Source: Melampsora larici-populina 98AG31 (Eukaryota; Basidiomycota; Pucciniomycetes; Pucciniales; Melampsoraceae). Taken from it: DNA of 64,000 nucleotides. Positions within the stretch are counted from its first letter, which is position 1. Every line of letters starts with the position of its first letter. Positions 46,647 to 58,675 of the stretch are shown here, one piece after another. A model generated the notes under the pieces. The model saw nothing but the letters and a program-made list of their open reading frames with translations. It ran no database searches and was not told where the DNA came from. The position numbers and the translations under genes were made by a program. The stretch covers positions 1,911,127 to 1,975,126 of the forward strand of contig NW_006768765.1 in the NCBI RefSeq assembly GCF_000204055.1, given 5' to 3'.

Positions 46647-47175
46647 TTAAACTTCACATGTTAAAAAAGGTCGAGGAGGACCAGGAAGACCGCAGTTTGA
46701 GGGACCTTCACCTAGAAGCAGTTGAAGAGTTTGTTAGACTAGTTTATATAATCATGAGAAAGAAGAACAGTAGGAAAGATAACATACCTAGATCAATTTC
46801 AACAAATTCGGCTGGAAGGGTGTTTCGTGGAGTTCGGTTCTTGAGGTGGGGGATTGGAGCATCGAGAGGTTTCGGAAGAGGAGCTACTGGACCGAGTTCG
46901 ATATCTTTCTCAGGATCAGTCGAACGCTTCTTTGGAAGAGTGTCGTGGCGAGAGTAAAGAATATGAGCATAGAAATAAGCCCAAGGAAGAATGATGTACA
47001 ATTTTTTAGCGATGAGTTTAAGGATGAACAACTCTGGAACTTTGCGAGGAGAGATCTTGTGAGTGCCAAAAATCAAAAAGATAACAAAGAAGAAGTTCAA
47101 CGGGAAGTAAACAAAGAGGGTTTTTTGAAAACGAGGACCGAAGATCATTCTAGAAGTTAACTTGGGGAGATTCAT
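46647..47175 (-). CDS. small membrane protein, two exons, member of a tandem pair
   Basis: Exon 1 is 47175-46788 and exon 2 is 46711-46647. The 76-bp intron has GTATGT and TTCTAG ends, and the joined frame is 151 codons with no stop. It starts MNLPKLTSRMIFGPRFQ. Two hydrophobic stretches follow: LFVYFPLNFFFVIFLIFG, and KLYIILPWAYFYAHIL after a basic linker. A polar tail ELGPVAPLPKPLDAP then leads to CGLPGPPRPFLTCEV. The N-terminal layout recalls fungal P450 membrane anchors, but no P450 domain follows, so I leave the function open. The decayed copy 450 bp away and the shared exon structure support it as a real family. Confidence 0.6.
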
Positions 47176-47345
47176 GATGACAAAGAAGTTGAAGAGAAGT
47201 GGGAAGGATTCGAGAGGTAGTGAAAAAGGTTTTATGGAAAGGATAATCCTGTGGTGGTGGTAGAGAGTTGGGATGGAGAGGAACAGCGATCCGAGAAAGT
47301 TGGGATATTTGTATCCGATTCATACAGCTTAGAAGCTGATCCACA

Positions 47346-48837
47346 CGTGACCTCTCTAAGAAATGTTATCACATACTTAGGATGATTATGTTCAAAATGT
47401 ATTGTAATGTTTCATTTCTCGTGTTCAGTAACCCCATCTTTCCTTTGTGATGGTACTGTATGCTAACAAACCTGCTTTTCTCTATATGTTTGGACAGTAT
47501 GTCGATCATTCATCGCGGCTCTTGGTATACAACAACCTCTGAGGAAATTCCTAAAGTTTAATTGTTCTCTTTTGCTCAGTGGAAGCAACTCCAAACAACT
47601 CGCACTAATATCTCAGGCTGATCCAAACTATAGGCAACATCATGCTTTCTCTTCAATGAAGTGCAAGCTGATGCAGTCCAAATCTCACCCTAATAAGATG
47701 AATTGGATGACTCTGAAGAAATACCATCACGCAAATTACATCATCATTTCAACGGTTCTTTTTGATTTCTCATAGAAAATGCCTCTACACTATCAAATAA
47801 CAACACGAGACAAGCACCGCCAGGGAACAGGCTTATCCAAAAACGCTGGGGTGACATATATCTGACCACAGGCTCATATTAACGGTATCATTAACTCTCT
47901 TCTCTCTTAGAAGCCTCTTTTTGTCAGTAACCTTTCCCAATTAACAATGGTCAGGTAATGGGTGGACTTACGCCTTCCATTCGACCTTTTGGGTTAAGAT
48001 GAAGGCGACATATTGCAATGATCACGAAGAGATTGGTAAGATGTACACCTGTCTTTTCTTCAATTCGTTTTTCAACCATCACTTCCGCTGTCGTTCAAGT
48101 GAGTAAGTCCACTGCTCTCCTCCTTCAAAATGTCAAAAACAGGGACAAAACTGATTGAATGCTAAAAATACAGCCGGCTTATGATTCACAAGCTGAAGTC
48201 ATTGTGAGGGGATTATATTAAGAAACTTGAGTCTCAATGAACTGTAAAGTACAAGTTCCCTATGTTAAATCACAAATTATGTAAGCATTCCAACATCAAA
48301 ACTTGATTCTATGATCGAATTTTTCAAATATGTTTACGACCTGATTATTTGTCTGTGTTCTGAATAAAACGTATCAAGTCGAAAGGACTCGATAAGATTG
48401 TAAGATATTCAAATCATCCAAGTAGACTACAACTTAACTAGCTTGATTGAATTTATAGCTTGTAATCAAATCACGAATACTTCGACTAGAAAGGGTCTAA
48501 GAAAAGATCACACATTGATCAGGAACAGCAAGTAAACAGAAATTCTTCAAGAAATTCAAGATGTTTTATGGATGTAGCTCATTTCAAGAGAGAGCGCGAC
48601 ATTATTTGTAGAAAGGTTTAATCTTCTCAATAATTGATCATAAAGTATACGGCAACTTTGTAATCTCTCGGTTTGGATACGGCATATAAAATCTTTGATT
48701 GAAGGGAGGGAAGCACTCAGCTAAACCAAACTTGACGGAAGCGTTTCTCTTGATGACATGGTGGTCCTGTAGGAAGAAGAGGCAGGTGAAGTTTCCGAAA
48801 ATCTAGATGACTATGGAGCTAATTTACATAGGCTGAC
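47346..48837. other. intergenic, no gene seen
   Basis: AT-rich DNA with only short open frames of no recognisable character. Confidence 0.5.
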
Positions 48838-49332
48838 TCATAAACATCTGAGCAGCGCGAGTTGGTGTAAAGTCTCGCTGGCGAACGAGGGCAATGAAGC
48901 ATCAATACTGACGAGGCCTATTCTCGTGAAGCGGGCAATAACGCAGTGATTATTGGAGGTGATAAATGTCATTTCAACTATAGGTGCCCGGCGTATGTCG
49001 TACGACAGGCACGACTCAGTCCTGAGGCGCTTCCAGTCCAAGCGCTGGTCATGCTCGCAACACTTGATGGAAACCTTGGGTACCGACCACTGAACATGTG
49101 AGCTATAGCATATTGCAAAGTCTTGGCAAATTTGAAGTACTTTCCTCAATTTTATAGACACTAGAAAGAGCACATAACCATAGTTTGATGTATGGTTGAA
49201 CTCGATTAAGGCTTTGCGCAAGAAAGATGGCACGATTCTGGATTGCAAGATAAGATTTTTACCCCCTTTGATGGCATTCAACAGTGGAAGCCTCATCAAC
49301 TCACCTATGGCTGTACTATGAGATTCATACAA
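48838..49332 (-). CDS. hypothetical protein, single exon
   Basis: A 164-residue frame starting MYESHSTAIGELMRLPLL. It has alternating hydrophobic and charged segments and a leucine-rich end (SFASETLHQLALLRCL). This is the kind of composition seen in F-box/LRR-like fungal proteins, but no motif is decisive. The upstream 150 bp are AT-rich. It could be a fragment of a larger gene. Not recognised. Confidence 0.4.
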   Translation of the reverse strand: MYESHSTAIGELMRLPLLNAIKGGKNLILQSRIVPSFLRKALIEFNHTSNYGYVLFLVSIKLRKVLQICQDFAICYSSHVQWSVPKVSIKCCEHDQRLDWKRLRTESCLSYDIRRAPIVEMTFITSNNHCVIARFTRIGLVSIDASLPSFASETLHQLALLRCL

Positions 49333-49601
49333 AGATTAACAGTTTATATGTTGGATTTGACAACAAAATGATAATGTAAAAAAGCCAAAAAGAAACGTGC
49401 AGCAATGAGTTCTAACATTAAGCTTTACTCAAACTTCTTTTTCATCATGCCTTTGAATGATTTCGTATTTTTATTATTCCCAGCTCTAAAAAACAAAGAG
49501 AACAATGCGTTCGAATTAGGATTTTAATCATCTTTCAAGGAATGAATCTAAGATTTCACCTCTCAGAAAAAAAAGCTATCAAGTTCAAAGAATTGTGATT
49601 C

Positions 49602-50319
49602 GACTCACAATCCTAGACTTTCTAGAGCACGTTCTACATAGACTTCGCTTTGTGGCTCTACAGATTCGGATTCTTGAATACAACCTACTTTGATCATCGC
49701 TCCGTCTGGAATCACTTCTAAGCGACTGACGATCAACAAAATCACATTCGGTCAATGGATCCCATTCCAGCTGTTTTTTTGGGGAATCTGCCGATAAACA
49801 GGTTTGCCGCTGTCACTAGTCGTGTCTTTATATACTTTCGGTTGACCATGAGTAATCTTAATTGATTGAGCACTAGCCTGTAAATTGTAAGAGAAAGACG
49901 CTGATATCGATTGGAAGTGGACATATGAGTCAGATGATAAACAATCCATCGACTACTTGAGAAATCATCTTGCATGTCATGGTTCGACAAGTTATGCAAT
50001 GGCATATCAAACCAGCCTTCATAGAAACTTCCCCGGCGGTAAAGGTGATTTCACCTACAGAAACCGGAAACCCATATGACTTGATTGAACAACGTGCGGG
50101 TGCTTGGTTTAGTCTCTAATGAATGGTTGATCTCGCCAAAAAGATGTTTCGACGTGATTTATAAGCCACTTTTGAGAAGAGCTCCAAAAATTCGTTGAAA
50201 ACGAGCCTCCTAATGATATTTGAGATACCGATTTGATTGCTGTGCCTCTCGAGGCTCAACACAATCAGTACATCCTCAGGAAAGTAAATATCACGACATT
50301 TTTTACATACCGTGCCCAT
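49602..50319 (-). CDS. hypothetical multi-exon gene or remnant
   Basis: Three minus-strand pieces have coding character. 50319-50116 starts MGTVCKKCRDIYFPEDVL. A middle part near 50005-49780 has QRLSLTIYRLVLNQLRLL. A terminal piece near 49740-49602 reads GAMIKVGCIQESESVEPQ and ends at a stop. They are in different frames, so introns or decay are needed, and I could not fix the junctions. Function unknown. Confidence 0.3.
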
Positions 50320-50630
50320 TGATCACAAGCATCGGTTCAACTCCCTTAAAGTTTCTTCAAACTCCTCTTCCTCTTCTTGTAAAACCTTCATATGTTTCTT
50401 TCCCTTTTATTACCTCATTCTTCATTCGGCCATCAACCTATATCACAATTCTTTCGTGATTGGATTCTTTCAGTCAGAAATGATGTGCTGGTTATATAAG
50501 ATAAGTGTTGATCGATGAAGGAAAGTAGTTGTCAATCTGAGAAGTGGACCAGTTTGAGTTAGCCAATGCGAAGATGAGGATACGAGAACGTGCGGCATGA
50601 ATTTGCTCTATGAGACTATCTTTGCAATTA

Positions 50631-50640
50631 TTATAAAAGG
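50631..50640 (+). promoter_or_regulatory. possible TATA box of the cutinase gene
   Basis: TTATAAAAGG lies about 245 bp upstream of the cutinase ATG, with a pyrimidine-rich region between them. The distance is long for a TATA box unless the 5' UTR is long. Confidence 0.35.
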
Positions 50641-50882
50641 CTCCATGGTCTTCCACTGAATTGCTCTCCACAACAATCCTGCAGATTTCTTAACAGTTTC
50701 ATATAATATCTAAAAGTCTTGAGTTTTGATCTTGAAAAGGTGCGTAGCAGGGAGTGCTCAGTGTTTTTTCCTATATACAAGTGTATCATAACACGTCTTC
50801 AGAGGTCTTGAGCTCATTGCCATGCTCTTGATTATTTCCTTTTGCTGACTGGGTGAAGTCTTCAATTTATATTCAACGTAAA

Positions 50883-51846
50883 ATGAACTCTATCAATGCT
50901 ACAATCATTCTTGTCATGTGCTTAAGCTTACTAAAAGTGCTCATTGCCAAACCATTGATTGGTGGTGGAACTGGATGCACCACTTACAAGATAGTAAGGT
51001 AATGTGTCTCCATTTTCCTTTTCCCACGTCCTACTTTCCCTGTTCTCTTGGTTTTTTTTCTTGAATATTTGAGCCTTGTGATTCACAATTAGTCTGGTTT
51101 TAACTTCTCGTTCTCTTGAAAGTGCGAGAGGTACGGGTGAGAGTCAAGTCCGCCCCACAGGATATCGTGGGTTTATCAACGGAGTTCTAGCTGCTGTACC
51201 TGGTGGTGCAAACTACGAGGTCGTGTATCCGGCATCAGTAGACTACACGACAGGACCATTACAAGGTGCTGCTGATGCCAATCGATACTTGACGGCACAA
51301 CAAAGCCAATGTCCTGAACAAGTTTACGTTTTGATTGGATATTCGGAAGGTGTAGGTCGGCTTTGAATGGTCTTTGGAATCGCATGGCATGTGTATCGCT
51401 TACTTTTTGACTCCACCCCCGTTCGCCTACTTGATGGTCAAAGGCCATGGTAGTAACTCAGACAATGAGGAACCTATCAATTTCTCCTAATTTGATTGTC
51501 GCGATTGTGCTGTACGGGAACCCTTACTTCACATCCGGTGCGCCTCAAAATATGTGTTCAGCGGTCAGTATCACCTCTACAGGCAATCATCAAAAGCCTT
51601 CCTACCTTCTTTCATCTTGAGAAGCTCTTGATCTAACTGATTGAAATCAATTAACAGAGAACGGGATCCGGCATTGCTTCTGTCCTTGGTATTCGAATGC
51701 CTACACAGTATTCTTCAATCACCTTTGATTGTTGCCTAACCGGTGACTCAATATGTCAAACTGTTGGCTCCATCATCCCTCACTTAGCTTACGCCGGATC
51801 GAGCAGCGAGAGGGCAGCTATAAATTTTGCCGTCGCTAGGCTTTAG
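50883..51846 (+). CDS. secreted cutinase-family serine esterase
   Basis: Exons are 50883-50998, 51123-51351, 51444-51563 and 51658-51846. All introns are GT..AG and the joined frame is 218 codons (217 residues). It starts with a signal peptide (MNSINATIILVMCLSLLKVL, then IAKP). The alpha/beta hydrolase carries GCTTYKIV, SARGTGESQ (oxyanion region), the nucleophile box GYSEG (usual GYSQG), the aspartate in LTGDSICQ and the histidine in IIPHLAYAG, so the Ser-Asp-His triad is complete. Paired cysteines fit the family's disulphides. Cutinases (PF01083) hydrolyse plant cutin esters or acetyl groups and are expanded in plant-infecting rusts. No lesion seen; it lies between repeats, just before the MULE. 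Confidence 0.93.
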
Positions 51847-52624
51847 ATTACGCGCAAGTAAGGTGTGTAGAGCACTTGATCTTTTTTTGGAACCTCTTAC
51901 TGATGCTGGATTTTTCAACTGGTGTACTCCCGTTGGATTGGATACTATCATTTACAAAGACTCCAGTTATTCTTTTGAGCAGAATTTCAACCAAGAGAGT
52001 CACATACAAAGTCATATTTTTCGGTCAAAGCACTCTTTTCAACTATCATCACAAATCTTTGCCTACTATCCAAGGTCTTTCATTCTTCCTATTGTAAAAA
52101 TAGGATCCCACTATTTAACGCCCTCTTAGAAGATATCCGGCGCCCCCCGGGTTTTGACACATACCCGCGTGGCCCGTCGATACTTGACATTTCTCACGCC
52201 AAATACAGCATCCTCGGACCTCAGGGGCACCAAGAGGGCTCCCCAAGAGGGCACAATTTCCCAAATGCGCCCTTTTTTCCTTATTTGATGCCCTATCATT
52301 CTTTGATCGGGCATCAAAGATCATTCAAATAAAAGGAAAGGGCTCCCAAATTAATTTGCGCCCGGACCGGCCACGGACATCGGGTCCTCATTGCGTAGAG
52401 GATAACGTTGAGATAGGTAGGAGGCCTATCTCCAACGATTTTTTTCCCTTGTCCGCTTTCTTCCTCTTTGTCATCACATACCAACAACTCCCCATCCAAC
52501 TCTAATCATCCAACTTTCACACACCCAACCAACCCCATTAACACCGCCGTACATTCAAATCAATCACAGTATCAATCACAGAACACACAATCCAAGTCTT
52601 CGAACAATTGAACAATACAGAGTC

Positions 52625-55600
52625 ATGGCCCACCTAAACCCGCGTACCCCATTACCTTCCGATGCTGTACACATCAATCATGATGGTGCCCCAACAGCTC
52701 CGACTCACATGATTCACGTGACCTACACAGCTGCAGAAGCAGCTCAAGGTCAAATTCCGAGCGGATACATTCAACCGTTTTACCCACCTCCTGGCCTGCT
52801 GTACCCTTCTCGCCCTCAAGGTGGTCAACATCCACCTCCTGCCCCCTCGTACCCACCACAATCATACCCAACTTCAGCCCAACAACCTTCTGGTGGTGGT
52901 TCACATCCACCACCTGTTCCCGTATCATCACACCCTTATTTATCCGGATCTTCGTACCCAGGTTCTTACGTTTTCACAGATCATTCTGGATCTTCGTACC
53001 CTGGCTACCCATCTACTACATCTGCACCGTTTTCTGGTTCTTCGTACCAACCTCCATCTGGTTCTTCGCACGTTGCTCCATCGTATTGTCACCCCGGTCC
53101 TGGAATAGGCGCCCCACCCAGCATGTTTGCACATGCTGGAAACCCTTTCCAAACCGATTCTTTCTATCACCACCGTCCTGTTCACTTCGATCCTTCGGCT
53201 CATTTCCATAATCGCCCGTTTTCTCAACTGCCTCCTTCTGCGCACTCGTATTCTCAACCTACTCCGAATTTACATCTCCACTCCAAAATCAAAGAGAAAG
53301 ACACGCAAGACACGCACTCGACAACTGGTACCGCTCCCTCTGCTTGCTCTAGTCAACCTGCTTCTACTCCGACAGGTACACCCATCATGGGTTTACCTGG
53401 TACTGCCAACATTGACGTTCCAATTCAATTGACCTCGGACAACAATGAACAAGACGCGATTCAAATTGTGTTAGACAACAATGAAAGAGATTCGGACTGG
53501 CCTCCTATTGGTACGTCATTTTACACGTACTTTACCTTCTTCGTTCTGAAGGCTGACAATTCATTTTGACATGTTTATCAACAGGCGCCACACCTGTTCG
53601 TTTGCTTGAAGGACCTAAAACCGGAAAACCATTTATCGAATTGGAAAATGGCATGATGTATCTTCACGCAGTGGCCCGACATCAAGGATACGCTGTCGCC
53701 ATCAAGAGTCATAAAAAATTCAATCAACAGACCATTCGACTTTATCTCCGGTGCTCTCTTGGCCACAAAGTTCCCTTGGTTGCTCAGAAGCGTTCATCTT
53801 CATCCAAAAAGACAGGCTGTCTGTTCGAGGTGTCACTCAATTACCGAGCCAACACTGACCGATGGATTGTATGTCAAGACACCAAGAATCCTGAAAAACT
53901 CAATCACAATCACAAGCCTTTTGATCAACCTCACAATATGGCTATTTACCGGAGATTCAATTCAGGCACTTCTTCATCGATTGACGTGCTTTCATCAGCA
54001 GGCTGTCGCCCGTCGTTGATCAGATCTCTCATCAATGTTCAACCAGGATCTCAACCCTTGTTAAGGGATATTCACAACGTTCGATCTCGACAGAGGGAGA
54101 ATTGGCTCAACGGTCGCAGTCCTATTCAAGGATTATTTGATCTCATCGTTGCTAGCCAGTGGGCCCACCGCACATTAACAGCATCCGATGGTACCCTTCT
54201 GAACCTCTTCTTTGCTAGTCCCTCTGGAATCCGGTTAGCTCGACGTTTCCCAACGATCCTCAGCTTAGATTGCACATATAAGACCAACCGTTTCAACCTC
54301 CCCCTATTACACATTGTCGGGACGACAAATACACATCGCTCTTTTACCGTCGCAATGTGTTTTTTGAACAACGAAAAACAGGATCAATACGAATGGGCCT
54401 TATCCCAACTTAAAGAAGTTTGTTTTCAAAATTCGCACGAATCCAACGACTTCAAGTCACCTGAGACTTTTGCAACAGATGCTGAACCTGCGCTCTACAA
54501 CACTATTGCGCAGGTATTTCCCGAGTCAACGCACATTCTATGTGTATGGCACATCAACATCAACGTGGCGAAAAATTGCAAGAGCAAGTTTTCAGAACCA
54601 GAGTGGACTGAGTTCATGAAACTTTGGAATACATTTATCTCATCATCTACACAGGAGTCTTATGATACTAACCTTCAGGCTGTCAGCAAGGTTGCCCGAG
54701 CGCATGATGTTTATGGTTATTTGGAAAGTACTTGGCTAGGTCGTACGGAAAAGTTTGTCAACTTATTCACTTCAAAAACTCACCACTTCGGTAATTCTTC
54801 GACCTCACGTGTTGAAGGCAGCCATTTCCGAGCCAAACGATTCCTCGATGGTCGCAATAACGATTTCCTGACCTGCTTCAATGCCTTCAAACGGTTTGAG
54901 GACCATCAAACCAACGAAATCATGGTTTTGGTGGGGATTGAAAAGACCAAGACGCTTCAAGGCCTTCCAGATTTCTTCAAAGACTTAAACGGTGTTGTAT
55001 CTCATTTTGCCCTCAAAAAGCTAAAACTTCAATACGACTTGTTGCCCAACTCCCTTCAACAACCATGCACCAACACTTTTCGAGGGGCCTGGGGGCTCCC
55101 TTGTTCACATGATCTAGCTGAAGCGCGAGAAAAAATGGATCATCTGTCGCCTGACTTGATACACGTCCAGTGGAAGCTACAAATGGACATTGCCCCCGAT
55201 ACTCACGAAGGACTTATCGCCGCGTCACGTGTCAAGTTTGATCAATTACTTCAGTTAAATGAACATTATCTTCGGAAGCTATATAACGAAATCATTCTGC
55301 TCGAGACTGGACAATATTCTATCATCCCAATCATGAACGCTGAGGTCAAAACGGATACTCGAGGTCGACCTCGAGCTTCTTTCGCCAAAGGTTCCAAAGC
55401 AAAACGCCTAGCCTCACCTGATGGGCGATGGAAATCGGACCTGGAGCTTGATGAGGCTGCGAAACGTCCTCGGGTCAGCAAATGCAGCCTTTGCTTGACT
55501 CCCGGTCACAATATTACAACCTGTCCTCTTCGAGCAAGTCAAACTTCGACAAATCGTGTTGGTTCAAGTTTAAAACGGGTTTCGAACAAGTCAATTACAA

Positions 55601-57399
55601 AAGAAGAAGCCTTGCTTGATGATTCCGAACCCGAAGCTGAGGAAGAAGCTTTACCCGAAGCTGAGGAAGAAGCTTTGCTCAATGATTTCTATGACATGGT
55701 TGAAGCGCAGGAGAGGGAGGATGTAGTGGGCGCTGATGACATCAGTGACTCGGATTCAGAAGGACTAGATGGTCAAGATCAAGATGCCCAAGATGAAGGA
55801 CTCTGTGAATTCTGCGAGGATCCCCTCCCCAAAGCGCCTTCCAAAAAGCTTACCGATTTGAAGGCTCTTCTCTTGGCAATTCCAATCAGCGGGGGCAAGT
55901 CTTTGTTGGTGAGTTTTTGGTTTGGTTTTGCTCGCTCGTGCCTTACCTCATGCTCATGCAGGTTATTTTGCGCAGTGGACCCAAACCGCTGAGTATTGTG
56001 AATTACATCGGGCAGAATGTGAGACCATTCCACACGGAGTGAGCAAAGGATGGCCTACTATTATCGATTTTGATAATTTGCACAAGTAAGTACCATACAT
56101 TAATCTTTGTATGATGTATGACGTACCTTTGACTAACTCTTATCCTTCATTTGCGCGACAGCCGTATCAAGGAGCATACACATCTATTGAGCAACATTAT
56201 CAACCAAACTGAACCTTCGCCTTACTTGGATTACGCCATGAAAAAGAAACGTAATAGCAAGAGTATTGATACTCTGTCAAATATGCTTAACATTGAGGTT
56301 GAGCTCCCGGAATAGTGAGTACCCTACCCATGCTTGCTCCTTTGCTTATAGGACTAAATAGAGTCAATTTTTGCTTTGTCCCAATAGTTACGGATATCAA
56401 GGGTATGAAGTGTTTGTAAGAACCCTAGAGAACATCTTCATCAATGATCAAATGTCACCACATCATCTCGGTTTGCACCAAGCTGCACCTCTCACTCCCG
56501 ATTCCTTAATTTGACAAGTCCTGATTCCCGAAGTGGCGATATGTTTGATTGCTGAAGATCTGAACTTGGACCGAAGGGATCCGCAAGTCAAGGAGACGTT
56601 GGAATCAAGCCGAAAGTATGGAGTTGCAGTTTTTCCAATGCCAGCTGAAATGTATGAGATGAATGGCACCTCGCTTAATCACAATCACCGGCTTACGAAG
56701 AAGCCCGCACCAGCTACCACCACCTCACTCGTTGCTAACACTTCTCAGCCAATTTCAGCTCGCGCATTAGAAAAGAGCACACTGGTTAAACCAGGCGAAC
56801 GAAGAATATTGAAACAATTACCTCGTATAGTCATTCCACACATCAAGACTATCTACGATCCACCCCGTTTTGGCAACTGTGGTTTTTACGCAATAGCTAA
56901 TGCCCTGCGATGTAATAAGGAAGATTCTTATGTATTGGTTCGTCGCCACTTACGCGAAGAACTGCTGGCTCATCGGGAGTCCCATGAACAACTAATCTCG
57001 ACTGCACCCGGAATGAAGTCTCGGCGTGTGACGACTCGACGTGCTTCACCTGCCGCAGTGGAAATCGTTGAAGATCTTCTTCATCGACTTCAACCCCAAG
57101 AGGCTAGATGTGGTGAGGAGTTCTGGATGCGCATGCCTTACACAGGCTACGTCATTGCCAGTGTGTATGAATGCCCTGTCATTCTCTTAAATCCGAAAGA
57201 ATCGAACTGTTACACCTTTTTCCCGTATCGTACTCCACCCAACAGGAATAATCCAATCCTTTTGGCCTTTGTGGATGGTGATCATTTTGCGAATTTGGGT
57301 GGTGGGGTTGGATCAATTCCATTACCGGGAATATACGGTGATATCCTCTCACCTACAATAACTGAGACCGAAATTCCTGATTGGATTAAAAAGTATTGA
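52625..57399 (+). pseudogene. MULE transposase with C-terminal OTU-type protease, one TGA
   Basis: Exons are 52625-53510, 53585-55908, 55976-56085, 56162-56314 and 56388-57399, joining to 1495 codons. Order: a P/S/Y-rich low-complexity N-terminus; a FAR1-type finger (LRCSLGHKVPL ... GCLFEVSLNY ... HNHKPF); a MULE DDE core (LSLDCTYKTNRF, FATDAEPAL, CVWHI, SRVEGSHF); a zinc knuckle CSLCLTPGHNITTC; an acidic repeat; an RTC4-like segment (CELHRAE ... KGWPTIIDF); and an OTU-like domain with FGNCGFYAIANAL (catalytic Cys) and DGDHFANLG (catalytic His). TGA at 56512-56514 separates the OTU part from the rest; CGA would restore arginine. Without it the protein would be 1494 residues. Confidence 0.9.
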
Positions 57400-57850
57400 G
57401 TGCAGTTAGATATGTGGGTTTGTTAGTTGGTCTGTTTCTTTGTGTGACACGTGTTGTTTTCTCTTTTTGCTTTCTCTTTCTTGTGGTAGTGAGTCATGCT
57501 TTATGTAGACCGATGCTCTCGGTCATTCTTTTTCTTTTGTTGTGGCTGTCTCGCTTTCTCTCGTATGCCCCATATGGAATCTTGTTCTTGTCTCTCTTTG
57601 TAGTGGCTCCTATGCGCTCAACCTATGCCTGCTATGCTATGCTTTCAATATGATATAATAATTTTATGCCAATTACAGTCATCGGTCTTGTGACCAGAAC
57701 TAGCTAGGTGCTAGGTGTGAGATTTGTACAAGCGAGACAAAGAGGAAGAACGACATGATAAAAACATCGAAAAAAGGTGTGAGAAATTATGGACGTGTAT
57801 GTACCAGCCAGACGGAAAGGAAGAAGGTAATAAATTAAATAATGGGTGCC
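57400..57850. other. MULE 3' non-coding region
   Basis: T-rich sequence between the transposase stop and the right terminal repeat. A short open frame here is a hydrophobic artefact of T-rich DNA. Confidence 0.5.
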
Positions 57851-58535
57851 CCTTTTTGCCCCTTTTTTTTAGAAAGGGGCTCCTCATTTGTTTATAGCCC
57901 CGTGTCCGACCCGAAAGAGGGCGCCGGATACGGTTCCGAGGGCGCTAAATAGTGGGATCCGTAAAAATAACCCTCACTCTACTTGTTTCGACTTTACGTA
58001 CAAATTCTGTACATTATCATATTGATTAACCACGAGCACTCTGGTAGTTCTTGTAAATTTCCGCTACAGTGAAATCTGAATGTATATCCCCCTACATCTT
58101 AGGGTTTTGTGAGACACCTTGAGGATTGAAGACTCAGACAAGCATCATGAATGAGCGAAGGCAAACACAGAGCTGTTTCATAAACAAAGCATTAGGAACC
58201 ATTGCAATGATCTGTAGAGTCGATCTATCAGTCAAGACAGTGTGAGCCATCATCATCAAAGAAGTGTGCATAATGGCGTTGCAAATATCAAATTGAGCTA
58301 GAGATCGAGCTGATTGATTGAGTGAAGAAATGATGATGATTCCCAAACTCAACAAACCCCCACGCTGTTGCTCGTCGACATGAAAATTATCGATGGGACA
58401 CCCTTGGAGTTGGGACCTGCATTGTAGTTTTGCTAATACTAAGGGCACCTGACTGAGGCAATTGTTGATTATTTTCAATAGATCAAGGATTTTGAAGCGA
58501 TTGTAGACACACATATGGAAGCTTGGAAAGACAGA

Positions 58536-58675
58536 CACTGCCAGGATTAAACACTGTCCTAATTGGGATAATGTGTTGCTTTTTTGGGATAATTAATTTT
58601 TGCCATATAAATGCTAAGCAATTAATGCAAAAGTGATCATTATTCCATCAGGGACAGTGTTTAATCCTGGCAGTG
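58536..58675. mobile_element. 140-bp CACTA-like MITE
   Basis: A perfect 24-bp inverted repeat starting CACTGCCAGGATTAAACACT at both ends, flanked by AGA (58533-58535 and 58676-58678). CACTG termini and a 3-bp duplication fit a CACTA/EnSpm deletion derivative. No coding capacity. Confidence 0.85.

Larger units (their letters stand above)
52103..57960 (+). mobile_element. MULE (Mutator-like) DNA transposon, complete
   Basis: 5858 bp bounded by inverted ends GGATCCCACTATTTA[AG]CGCC continuing to ATCCGGCGCCC (about 46 bp), and by a perfect 9-bp duplication GTAAAAATA (52094-52102 and 57961-57969). It carries one five-exon gene. Preservation of the duplication and frame indicates a young insertion 250 bp downstream of the cutinase gene. 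Confidence 0.96.

Noticed and set aside
5724..56514. TGA read as a sense codon (alternative genetic code)
   Set aside because: The positions call for arginine, not tryptophan, in the clearest motifs, and the cutinase, hAT2 and other intact frames have no internal TGA. CGA decay explains it better.
57396..57653. Hydrophobic ORF after the MULE transposase
   Set aside because: T-rich 3' region gives leucine/phenylalanine runs by chance; no start context or homologue.
58134..58538. 134-codon minus-strand ORF
   Set aside because: No motif recognised and its 5' end runs into the CACTA-like MITE. Possibly a remnant, but not enough to call a gene.
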